This document shows positions 14,748 to 21,974 of a stretch of DNA of 27,020 bases, one piece after another. Source of the stretch: a virus. Each line of letters opens with the position of its first letter. The stretch's first letter is position 1. The notes under the pieces were generated by a model. The model saw only the letters and a list, made by a program, of their open reading frames with translations. It ran no database searches and was not told the DNA's origin. The stretch lies in IMG/VR virus record IMGVR_UViG_3300037071_007185, positions 1 to 27,020 of that record; one strand, written 5' to 3'. The position numbers and the translations under genes are program-made.

Positions 14748-16493
14748 TTACGACGGCGTGGTCGTGGTCGTGCTCGTGGCCGGATACCGCAATCCGTTGA
14801 TCTCCTCGTGATTCGGCAAGCCCTCTGCAAAATTCTCCAAGATCAAGTTCTCTGCCGGGCATTCCACGATTGTAGTGCCGGTGACGCTCATCAGAGTCTG
14901 CTGCCGCGTGTGAACCTTCATCACGCAGGCGAAGTCGGCGTGGACAGACGCGAGCGCTTTCAAATCTCCCGTGTTTTGAACCAGACGATTGCTGGCCATG
15001 ATGCCGGGGTAGATTCCGGCGAAGTTGAGCACCCAAAGGCGACGGGCCGTGTCGCCGATTCCGGCAAACTCCGCAACCGCGATTTCGTCGTCGAAGGCAT
15101 AGTGCGTCAGGACGTTGAACACAACACCCGCCGGCCAGTGGAGATTGTAGCTCCGGTAAAGGAAACCGAACTCCGCCTGTTTCTGAACACCGAACGGGCC
15201 GGCGTCAGCGTTGATCCGCAGAATCGCCTCGCCATTGTGATCTTCGGCGCGGGCGCTGTAATACTTGATCATCGCTCGGTTAATCCACTCAGCGGTCGTC
15301 GTATCGACGAACGCATCGATCTGCTTATTGTTGTCCCCGCGCGCATTGCGAATCCGGATGATGTCGTAGAACGCGTGGAAAAGGGCGATGAGGTTCAACT
15401 GCTCGCCGAGCAAATCCACTACTCGGTCACACTCAGCCAACTGCTCATAAACACCTACCGGCTCCGCGCGCTTGCCGACGCAGATGCCACCGTCCACACC
15501 AAGCGCTGGAGTAATCGTGCTGCCTTCGGTCGCATCGAAGCTTTCGATGTCGTCCAACTGGTCATACGTGGCGACGTTCTGGTTTTCGAGCGGCTTCGCC
15601 CAAAAGAAGTCCTGAACTTCGGCGCGTTGAAACTCCATCGCCAACTGGCGATTGCGCTCCACGTCGGGCACGTCGCCGAACTCACGGAACAGCGGGTTGT
15701 TGGAGAGCATCAGAGTGCGCCATTCGTCGTAAGCGCTCGACTTGCACATGCTCCAGCGGCGCGTCTTGATCCAGTATTGAATCAACTTCTTCGTGTTGTA
15801 GGCAGGCTTCTCCTGACACTCCTTCTCGAAGTCGTCCACGTTGTTGTTGCCGCGCGTGAGGTAGCCACCAGTCGGCGTCAAATCCAGCTTCGAGGCGTCG
15901 AGATTGGACTCACTGTTTTGAGACGACAGCACGAGGTCGATAGCGGCGCCATTCAGTGTCGCCGTTACTACCTTCCACGCCGTGCGGCTCGCGGCGCCGC
16001 CGCTGCCGGCGGAGTTCAGGAACACATTTATTCCAATTGGAAAGCTGCGAACGTCGAGCGGCACATTGCCGGCGCTGGTGACGGAAACCTCCCAGTTTCC
16101 ACCGCTGGCGTTGCCGCCAGCGAACAGCCAATACTCGTTGTTGATCGGAGAGAATTGGCGGGCGTTGATGAATGGGGCAATCCGCATGAGCGCAGAACTG
16201 CCACCGATGGGCACGCGCTTGCCGGATATGTTTACCTTGTTCGCCATCAGGAAGTCGTAGAGGCCGTTCTGCTTCGCCTCGCACGATTTGATTTCCATCT
16301 GGCTTTTGAGCAAATGCTCCATGACTCGGTATTCGCCGGATTTGGCGTACACCGACTCAAGATCGCCGGAGGTCAGCGGGCGGGCGTTACAGAGCGCGAC
16401 GGATCCGCACTGCCGAAGGTTGGTTGAAATGTTTGGCGCGCACTTGGAAAAGGCGTTCTCCGTCAACAGGAGGTTGTTGTCAATCGTGGCCAT
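14748..16493 (-). CDS. Probable major capsid protein
   Basis: The 581-residue protein follows the scaffold-like gene and precedes the adaptor, the standard place for the major capsid protein. It has no signal peptide, and its mixed composition (DFEKECQEKPAYNTKKLIQYW, SSAYDEWRTLMLSNNPLFREF, EFQRAEVQDFFWAKP, FDATEGSTITPALG) fits a large HK97-type shell protein. The end is LPNHEEINGLRYP plus a Thr-rich tail. It is longer than many capsid proteins, so an inserted domain is possible. The ATG at 16493 lies one base after a strong hairpin and lacks a free ribosome binding site. A GC-rich hairpin follows the gene. The call rests on order, size and absence of other motifs, not on a diagnostic signature. 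Confidence 0.75.
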   Translation of the reverse strand: MATIDNNLLLTENAFSKCAPNISTNLRQCGSVALCNARPLTSGDLESVYAKSGEYRVMEHLLKSQMEIKSCEAKQNGLYDFLMANKVNISGKRVPIGGSSALMRIAPFINARQFSPINNEYWLFAGGNASGGNWEVSVTSAGNVPLDVRSFPIGINVFLNSAGSGGAASRTAWKVVTATLNGAAIDLVLSSQNSESNLDASKLDLTPTGGYLTRGNNNVDDFEKECQEKPAYNTKKLIQYWIKTRRWSMCKSSAYDEWRTLMLSNNPLFREFGDVPDVERNRQLAMEFQRAEVQDFFWAKPLENQNVATYDQLDDIESFDATEGSTITPALGVDGGICVGKRAEPVGVYEQLAECDRVVDLLGEQLNLIALFHAFYDIIRIRNARGDNNKQIDAFVDTTTAEWINRAMIKYYSARAEDHNGEAILRINADAGPFGVQKQAEFGFLYRSYNLHWPAGVVFNVLTHYAFDDEIAVAEFAGIGDTARRLWVLNFAGIYPGIMASNRLVQNTGDLKALASVHADFACVMKVHTRQQTLMSVTGTTIVECPAENLILENFAEGLPNHEEINGLRYPATSTTTTTPS

Positions 16494-16494
16494 A

Positions 16495-16547
16495 ATGATG
16501 TTCTCGTTAATGCCTCGGCGACGCGCCTTGGCTTACGAGAACATCAT
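16495..16547 (-). promoter_or_regulatory. Strong hairpin filling the scaffold-capsid gap
   Basis: A perfect 13-bp inverted repeat (ATGATGTTCTCGT at 16535-16547 on the minus strand, complement at 16495-16507) encloses AAGCC/GGC pairing and an inner GGCG-CGT-CGCC loop, so almost the whole gap folds. The 5' arm starts inside the scaffold stop and holds a four-codon frame (ATG ATG TTC TCG TAA) that restarts at TGATG. The 3' arm ends one base before the capsid ATG. There is no T run. Likely roles are translational coupling, RNA processing or message stability. Confidence 0.75.
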
Positions 16548-18031
16548 CAGCCGAAAATAGACTTGACGAAACTATCCACCGCATTTCCTGATCCGCCTCG
16601 CCCGCCGTTCTTTCCGGCTGACGTTTTTGGCGATAGCGAGAAGGCCGGCGATAGCGGCTTGTCTGCGTCGTCATCGCCCGCAGATTCGTCTTCTTCGCTT
16701 TCGTTGTGCCGTGCTGATTGCTTGCGTGTTGTCCGTGCTGTGGGTTCTTCGTCGTCCCGAATCAAGCCCCGCGCCTTGGCTCGTCTTGAGAATTTCTCAT
16801 CTTCCGCTTGCAAATCCGCCTTGGCCCGCTTGGCGACGTCATGCACCCAGAGGGCTTTTAACTCGTCCACCGAGAATACCCAGTGGCGTTTCCGTTGCTC
16901 TGGTGTCATGGCTGAGTACTGCTGCTTTGTGCAGAACGATCTGCCTGAATCATCAGTCCGGTCCTCCTCTGAACGCGCCAGCATCCGTTGCTCCATGTCG
17001 TAGGCGAATTGGTTCACTGCAACATGCTGGGGGTTCTCTGGGTTGTTCTTCTCCAACCCGTTCGCGAGCATGTGAATCTTCATGGCGCCCAGTTCTGCAA
17101 ACTTCGCGGCGCTCACAACAATATCGTGCTTCACGGGGTCGGCTTTGTTGATCGCTGAAAGGGCTTCGAGGTTGATGGATCCGTCCTTCTTCACGACTTC
17201 CGAGAATTCGTCTCCAAGCGCCTTCCAGCAATCGTTGCCGGCGGCATACGCCACGTCGGCGAGTTCGCGCGCTGAATTGCGCACCGCCTCCGCGCGCTCG
17301 ACCTCTGAAAGTCGTTCGTCGAGCTTGGCCTCGCGCGGCGCAAGCTTCTCCTCCAGCTTCTTATCGGCGCGCAAATCGACCCGGGCATCCTCGTAATCCT
17401 CGTCATCCCACTCGGCTTGCGATTCGAGGTCGTCTGCGAATTTGGCCTCCTCAGCGAATTCCGGATGGCTATCAGGGTCGGCCTCGTAAGCCTCCAGCAT
17501 GTCCGCATAGCTCTCTCCCGGGTGATCCTTCTCCCAAGTGGTCACACGGCTCTTGAGGGTCGCCTGATTTGTTTTGTAGCGGCCGGACAGACCTTTGTAG
17601 CGCTCCGGGTTCGCGGTCTCCATGCGCTCAAGTACGGCGATGCGGCGCGCCTCCTTCTCCTCTTTTGCCGTCAGCGCCGGCTTATTCTGCTCGGCTTGAG
17701 CGCGCTCGGCTTTCTCAGCGGCATCGCTTTTCGAGTGGCCAGCAAGACTCCGGCCGATTGCGGCTCCGAGCTTATCCTCGTCGATGACTGGCGCTGGCGG
17801 CGCGGCAGGTTTCTTCTTTGGTGCCGGCTTCGGCTCGGGCTCGCCTCCATCCTCTGGGTCCGGCTTCTTCTTCGGATCAACCTTCTTCGGCTGAACGCCA
17901 ACGACCTCGCGCATGAATTTGGCTGACGGCGAATCTTCACCGAGCGGCTTCTCGCCGGCCCTTTTCTTCGCCTCGGCTTCTGCGGCTACCTTGGCTGGGT
18001 CAATCGGTGGGTTCGTTTGTGGTGTTGGCAT
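16547..18031 (-). CDS. Scaffold-like protein, 494 residues
   Basis: The protein is highly charged with little hydrophobic core. It has a Lys/Pro-rich region (KKKPDPEDGGEPEPKPAPKK) at about 53-72, long helical stretches such as LEEKLAPREAKLDERLSEVE, and an acidic Ser-rich end before GGRGGSGNAVDSFVKSIFG. This composition and its place directly before the capsid gene match phage scaffolding proteins, which guide capsid assembly and leave or are digested. The conserved-looking C-terminal segment could be the capsid-binding helix seen in other scaffolds. No protease motif was found. The ATG at 18031 overlaps the previous gene by 32 bases and has no Shine-Dalgarno, but an A/C-rich leader (AAAACCACCACCGACA). 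The stop is at the base of the hairpin before the capsid gene. Confidence 0.7.
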   Translation of the reverse strand: MPTPQTNPPIDPAKVAAEAEAKKRAGEKPLGEDSPSAKFMREVVGVQPKKVDPKKKPDPEDGGEPEPKPAPKKKPAAPPAPVIDEDKLGAAIGRSLAGHSKSDAAEKAERAQAEQNKPALTAKEEKEARRIAVLERMETANPERYKGLSGRYKTNQATLKSRVTTWEKDHPGESYADMLEAYEADPDSHPEFAEEAKFADDLESQAEWDDEDYEDARVDLRADKKLEEKLAPREAKLDERLSEVERAEAVRNSARELADVAYAAGNDCWKALGDEFSEVVKKDGSINLEALSAINKADPVKHDIVVSAAKFAELGAMKIHMLANGLEKNNPENPQHVAVNQFAYDMEQRMLARSEEDRTDDSGRSFCTKQQYSAMTPEQRKRHWVFSVDELKALWVHDVAKRAKADLQAEDEKFSRRAKARGLIRDDEEPTARTTRKQSARHNESEEDESAGDDDADKPLSPAFSLSPKTSAGKNGGRGGSGNAVDSFVKSIFG

Positions 18032-18332
18032 TGTCGGTGGTGGTTTTCAGTCTCGCAATGTGAAAGTGTTCTTCGATCGGCTTGGTGATGGCGGCCTCAA
18101 TAATCTTCAAAGCTGTGTCGTATTCGGCGGCTGTATCCATCTCGGCGCGAGACAGTAGGTCGCTCACATCTCCGGATTTGGCGTGAAGCGCCTGTTGAAG
18201 CGCGGCGCTTTGAGCGAACTGGCATTCAGCGGCGAGGACTTTTCGGAGCAGGTCGGCTTCTGGTTTGGCAAGCCATTGACGCAGCTTGGCTTCTTGTGGG
18301 GCGGCGAGACGTTCTCGAATCAACTCAATCAT
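18000..18332 (-). CDS. Hypothetical helical protein between portal and scaffold, 110 residues
   Basis: I do not recognise the family. The protein starts MIELIRERLAAPQEAKLRQW and appears all-helical and charged (LRKVLAAECQFAQSAALQQAL, EYDTALKIIEAAITKP), ending in a Thr/Asn-rich tail. Start choice is uncertain: the ATG at 18332 was preferred to a TTG at 18368 because the helix begins there, but neither has a clear ribosome binding site. The 3' end overlaps the scaffold start by 32 bases. Its position between portal and scaffold suggests a head-assembly role such as a small accessory or portal-associated protein; nothing in the sequence proves this. Confidence 0.6.
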   Translation of the reverse strand: MIELIRERLAAPQEAKLRQWLAKPEADLLRKVLAAECQFAQSAALQQALHAKSGDVSDLLSRAEMDTAAEYDTALKIIEAAITKPIEEHFHIARLKTTTDNANTTNEPTD

Positions 18333-18373
18333 CAATTTGGATATGCACCCAATCTCACGGAGCGGCAAGGGAA

Positions 18374-20908
18374 TTATGATGAGGAGTCGCCAGTTTTGGC
18401 GGAAGCTTTCGCCGTCTTTCGCTTCGCACTCGCCGCAGCATCCGCTTTAACTCGCGCAGCATCGGCATTGGCTGCCGCGAGGACTTGCTTGTTTTGAACG
18501 TCAACCGCGGCTTTTGTGCTGGCGATGCTGACGTCCAACTGCGCCTTTTCAGCGTCGCGCGCCAACTGGGCATGGTGCTCGGTATCGAGCCTCTGCTGCT
18601 CGGCTATCTGGGCCTCATTGAGCCGCTGCTGCTCCGCCTGCGCCACCTGCGCGTCGAGTTGAATCTTTTGAGCGGTCTCCGCAGCTTTCACATTCGCCTT
18701 ATCGCTCGCGTTCTTTGCGAGGGCGTAAATGCCTTCGAGTTGCTTGACGGTTTCCTGAAGCTGCTGAATCTCCTGCTCCTGCTTCGCTGCGCTCTCGGCG
18801 GCCGGCTTGGCGACATTCTCAGTGATGCCTTGCTCAATTGTTTGCTTTAACTGCTGGAGGATCGGCGCAATCTGCTGAAGGATCGCCGGTGACACTTGCT
18901 GGTCGGGAGATTCGGAGGTCAAGTCGTAGTCGTCGGGCCCGCCGGTCAATTTGACGACGTGTTCGAGCATTTTTATGATTCGCTTCACGCCGACGGCAGC
19001 CGTGAATTCCGCATTGGATGCGATGACTTGAACGCCTTGCATGATGGCCTGCGCGGCCTGCGCATCATTGCTCTCGCTCGGATCCACGTTGGTTCGCGCA
19101 AACGCGACGTAGGGGATGCTCGACTTCCTTCCAACCACCAGCTTCTTGTACGGACCGTCGCCGGTGATCTTGAATCCCATCTCGAACAAAATCTTGTCCA
19201 ACCCCGGCGTGTTGTCCGACACCTGTGCCGTCACTTCGTCATCCCGATAAGCCCGGTTCGCCTCGACGAGTTGCTGCATCCACGCGTCGCGCCCTGCGTC
19301 GATGGACGAGCTCGTGAATCGCAACCGGCTGTCCCCGGAGTTTCTCACCGTTACTACCTCCTCCTTGCTCTGGTAGTGGGATGCTGCCGCACCCGTCTCC
19401 TGCGCCGTGATCTGAAGCACGCGCTCCATGAGGTTCAGCGCTGTGCTGAGCATGGACTGTAATTCCACGATGGAGCGATACTGGAACTGCGGCGAGAAGA
19501 ACGCCTGCTTCACGTCGAGCCCAGCGCGGGCCATCTTCAGCGAGTCGTACCCGAGATAGTTACGGCTACGGTAACGTCGCTCGCCCAGATTCTCCTGAGA
19601 TTTGATGTCCTTCTCTGTGACGATGTTTTTGTCGTAGAAAATCGTGTTGTCCAAGTTCTGCTTCGCTGTGAGGATCATCTGGCTCAGGATATTCCCAAGG
19701 TGGTCCTGCCACGGAATGGTCTCCAAGCTGAAGCTCGAAGGCGTGCCGGCCTGCGCGTCGAAATCATAGCCACCGAAAATCATCGGGTTGTACGCGCACG
19801 GCGCCGCCCAAAGAATCGTGTCGTCGCTGGCGACCGTGAACCGATGCCATACTGGGTACTTGTAATCGCCCAAGCCCCAGTTGCTCGGGATGAGTTTCCA
19901 GAAAAACTCCGTCTTGAATACCGCGGCATCACGTTGGCTCGTGCCGTAGTATGCTGCCTTGTCCTCGCGCTTTGCGGTCGGATCCGTCGGTGTCGGGAAC
20001 TTCAGCCGGCACGGGAAAACCTCGTTGAAGTATTGCCGGTACATCGGCTTGTCCATCCAGTTCGTGCCGAACGTAATCGCGCTCCGATTCCAGAGCATCC
20101 GATTGTCGAGAATGTCGCCGTAGCGCATCACGTCCCAGTGCCAGCCAAATTCGCAGCCAGTGTCCGTGTTGATCGTCGGCGCTGGATGGTTAAGATCAAT
20201 CCCCATGCGAGTCGGGTGCGGCAGGTGGTAGCGCAGACCCTCCTTCTGTACGCGTGACTTCCCGTCCACAACCTGCTTCTCGCAATGCCACTCCTCCATC
20301 GGGAACATGACGCAAATCCCGTACTTCAGGATTTGCTGGATGAACTGCTTAAGGTACTCGGTGTGGCCATACCACTGTGTGGTCGTGTCGCAAATATCCG
20401 TCCAGATTTCGCAGGCAACCCGGTTCGCGTCAGTATTTTTTGCCGGACGGTATTTGAACAGCGGGCTCGTGTCCCGCTCGTTGTAAATGCGCGCCGTCTT
20501 CGCCATGTGATACGCGCGCACGATCGGGATGAGGATTTGAAAGAAGATCGGCGGGTTGAGGTATTTTTTGACCGTGCCGTCGCCTTGATCTACGGACAGG
20601 AATAATTCCTTCTCGGAAAGCCCCCACGATTCCAATTGGTCGAGCACCCCTTTCGCGTCGAGATTTTTGCTCAGGAGGTTGCTGACGAGCGTCGGTGTGG
20701 TCTGTGCGAATGGCGTTTCATGCGCGAGGTCGATCGCCCAGTAAAGCCGGTAGTCGGCGAGATTGGCTTCGCGGCCGTCCACGATGCGCTGGGAAATGGT
20801 GTCAACCAACTTTTGAATCTTCGGCGATTTCTTAGGGGCCGTGAACAATTCCTTGTATGCCCCGCTGGAGACGCCGCGCTTTTTGAGTTCCGAAAGGTCG
20901 TAACTCAT
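18374..20908 (-). CDS. Portal protein with long coiled-coil C-terminus
   Basis: The 844-residue protein shows the build of large portal proteins: an N-terminal helical and loop region (MSYDLSELKKRGVSSGAYKE), a central part rich in Trp, Tyr and Pro (TQWYGHTEYLKQFIQQILKY, PFQ-like turns, DIKSQENLGERRYRSRNYLG, FFSPQFQYRSIVELQSMLST), then a helical stem and crown. Residues from about 690 onward form a long coiled coil rich in Ala, Gln, Lys and Glu (AEQQRLNEAQIAEQQRLDTE), like the barrel of long podovirus portals. Portals form the dodecameric ring through which DNA enters and leaves. The ATG at 20908 overlaps the stop of the small Tat-like gene (ATGA), so the longer frame upstream was rejected. 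It is followed by the 110-residue gene and the scaffold. The long barrel is a useful class marker. Confidence 0.82.
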   Translation of the reverse strand: MSYDLSELKKRGVSSGAYKELFTAPKKSPKIQKLVDTISQRIVDGREANLADYRLYWAIDLAHETPFAQTTPTLVSNLLSKNLDAKGVLDQLESWGLSEKELFLSVDQGDGTVKKYLNPPIFFQILIPIVRAYHMAKTARIYNERDTSPLFKYRPAKNTDANRVACEIWTDICDTTTQWYGHTEYLKQFIQQILKYGICVMFPMEEWHCEKQVVDGKSRVQKEGLRYHLPHPTRMGIDLNHPAPTINTDTGCEFGWHWDVMRYGDILDNRMLWNRSAITFGTNWMDKPMYRQYFNEVFPCRLKFPTPTDPTAKREDKAAYYGTSQRDAAVFKTEFFWKLIPSNWGLGDYKYPVWHRFTVASDDTILWAAPCAYNPMIFGGYDFDAQAGTPSSFSLETIPWQDHLGNILSQMILTAKQNLDNTIFYDKNIVTEKDIKSQENLGERRYRSRNYLGYDSLKMARAGLDVKQAFFSPQFQYRSIVELQSMLSTALNLMERVLQITAQETGAAASHYQSKEEVVTVRNSGDSRLRFTSSSIDAGRDAWMQQLVEANRAYRDDEVTAQVSDNTPGLDKILFEMGFKITGDGPYKKLVVGRKSSIPYVAFARTNVDPSESNDAQAAQAIMQGVQVIASNAEFTAAVGVKRIIKMLEHVVKLTGGPDDYDLTSESPDQQVSPAILQQIAPILQQLKQTIEQGITENVAKPAAESAAKQEQEIQQLQETVKQLEGIYALAKNASDKANVKAAETAQKIQLDAQVAQAEQQRLNEAQIAEQQRLDTEHHAQLARDAEKAQLDVSIASTKAAVDVQNKQVLAAANADAARVKADAAASAKRKTAKASAKTGDSSS

Positions 20909-21147
20909 GTGGAAAAGCTTTCGACCACGGGGCAGCCTTCTGGAAACATTGCATTCCACGTCATCGAGTGGAGCGTTGTCTCAGGTGTTGCGCGCACGAT
21001 TACGCAAGAGTATGTGGAATCAACCTCGAAACGTCGTTCAGGAAGTAGAAGCGCTTCAAATCGCCTTGAAAATGCAATCTGCGGCGCGACCGCAACAACA
21101 GCAGCGAACGCGGTGAGTCGCTTGAACAGTGATCGTCGGGAGATCAT
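20905..21147 (-). CDS. Small protein with a Tat-like signal, 80 residues
   Basis: The protein begins MISRRSLFKRLTAFAAVVAV. The SRRSLFK segment resembles the twin-arginine motif S/T-R-R-x-F-L-K, and it is followed by a hydrophobic stretch and a possible cleavage region near APQIAFS. The mature part is short (RRFEVDSTYSCVIVRATPE ... EGCPVVESFST) and has two Cys. I do not recognise the family. Its ATG overlaps the upstream stop (ATGA), and its own stop overlaps the portal ATG, so it is tightly coupled to head genes. A Tat-exported protein in this place is unexpected; a small virion or portal-associated protein whose basic N-terminus only mimics a Tat signal is the main alternative. Confidence 0.62.
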   Translation of the reverse strand: MISRRSLFKRLTAFAAVVAVAPQIAFSRRFEALLLPERRFEVDSTYSCVIVRATPETTLHSMTWNAMFPEGCPVVESFST

Positions 21148-21329
21148 GCCGCAGCTTTAGCCTTTGTTTTCGCTCTCACAAAGACGCGCTCTCCACGAGC
21201 AAGGCTTTCTCGAATTTCAGCGGTGAATTGGCGTTTAAGCTTCAGGCAGGCAAACGTCACGCCGCTTCCCAAGCCGCATTTTTCAACGCCGAGGACTTTG
21301 GCTGGTCCGATTATTTTGAGTTCTTTCAC
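21144..21329 (-). CDS. Small basic protein, 61 residues
   Basis: The frame encodes VKELKIIGPAKVLGVEKCGLGSGVT and then a helix-rich basic end, LARGERVFVRAKTKAKAAA. I do not recognise it. The GTG at 21329 is the first standard start, but it has no ribosome binding site, and the same frame is open for 13 more codons upstream (GSITVDLAELKKH), which would extend the N-terminal helix in a natural way. A rare ATC start at 21362 or a +1 shift out of the preceding zinc-ribbon gene would include it. The stop overlaps the next ATG. It may be a DNA-binding or structural accessory protein. Confidence 0.5.
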   Translation of the reverse strand: MKELKIIGPAKVLGVEKCGLGSGVTFACLKLKRQFTAEIRESLARGERVFVRAKTKAKAAA

Positions 21330-21351
21330 GTGTTTTTTTAGTTCAGCAAGA

Positions 21352-21549
21352 TCAACCGTGATGCTCCCTCATTCCGCATTTGCAGCGAATCATCACGCGA
21401 GTTTTTGGCTGGCGTATTTCGATAACAAACGAGTCGCTTGGAATTTCTGAAAGCATCTCCAGTTCGCCGTTGGTGTAAGTCACTTGCTCCAAGCCCGAGC
21501 CGCATTGAGGACAGGTTTTCACTGGCGCAGTTTTTGTGGAATTGGTCAT
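21352..21549 (-). CDS. Small zinc-ribbon-like protein, 65 residues
   Basis: The protein has KTCPQCGSGLEQVTY at about 11-25 and MIRCKCGMREHHG at the end. A CxxC knuckle, a hydrophobic middle strand region and a CxC close to the end fit a zinc ribbon. Such small ribbons in phages usually bind nucleic acid or a protein partner. The ATG at 21549 overlaps the previous gene's stop (ATGA). It is the second member of the leftward array after the divergent promoter region. No family name can be given. Confidence 0.6.
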   Translation of the reverse strand: MTNSTKTAPVKTCPQCGSGLEQVTYTNGELEMLSEIPSDSFVIEIRQPKTRVMIRCKCGMREHHG

Positions 21550-21863
21550 TCCTCGTCCATCATCCCACGCACGGCTTTGTTCATCTTGCCGCCGTAGCTC
21601 TTGGGCTTGGCTGGCGCGGCTTCCTCGTCATCCCCCTCCACTTCCTCCTCTGCCTCGCCGCCGACAATCTCAAACTCACCCGGCGAAAGTTGGTCCATCT
21701 CCAATGATATGCCGCCGATGGTGACGTGATACCTCCCGCCATCTTCCCATTTCGCCAGCATCTTTTTCCAGCGCCGGTCGTTTGGATCGAGGGAGAGTCG
21801 ATTATCCACGGCGCCGGGGTCAGTGCCTTCGGCGCTTCGTGTTTGGAGGTTGGCAATTGCCAT
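21546..21863 (-). CDS. First gene of the leftward array, acidic 105-residue protein
   Basis: I do not recognise this protein. It starts MAIANLQTRSAEGTDPGAVD, has a compact middle (RWKKMLAKWEDGGRYHVTIG) and a very acidic Glu-rich linker before PKSYGGKMNKAVRGMMDEE. The short folded core with an acidic linker could be a small head-assembly factor, but position is the only support. The ATG at 21863 has no Shine-Dalgarno. It is the first gene after the divergent gap, so it sets the start of a very long operon reaching the left edge. The stop overlaps the zinc-ribbon start (ATGA). Confidence 0.6.
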   Translation of the reverse strand: MAIANLQTRSAEGTDPGAVDNRLSLDPNDRRWKKMLAKWEDGGRYHVTIGGISLEMDQLSPGEFEIVGGEAEEEVEGDDEEAAPAKPKSYGGKMNKAVRGMMDEE

Positions 21864-21974
21864 AAATGACAGTGTGGTTCAGTGTTTTCGGTTGCGTGCG
21901 CCCCGGGTAGCGCGTTTATTACTAATGCACTAAAGCAGCAAGATTGGCTCGCTGCAACCGAAATCGCAAACACC
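21864..21974. promoter_or_regulatory. Divergent gap that should hold both array promoters
   Basis: This 111-base gap separates the leftward array from the terminase gene and is the only place in the window where both arrays could start. On the plus strand TTGCGT (21892) and TTTATT (21915) are 17 bases apart, a weak sigma-70-like pair. On the minus strand TAATAA lies over the same AT-rich core. Neither match is strong, and a GTG in the gap could extend the terminase frame, so exact start sites are not called. Confidence 0.35.

Noticed and set aside
14514-16427. A 637-residue open frame on the plus strand opposite the capsid gene
   Set aside because: It is a codon-bias shadow. The minus-strand frame has the operon context, natural composition and joins; the plus frame has none of these and is rich in Arg, His and Val.
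21892-21922. Sigma-70 promoter TTGCGT-17-TTTATT
   Set aside because: Only partial matches at both boxes; kept only as a weak remark inside the divergent gap feature.
21882-21974. Extended terminase start at GTG 21882
   Set aside because: The extra 31 residues have no ATPase feature and lie across the divergent promoter gap. It is not fully excluded.
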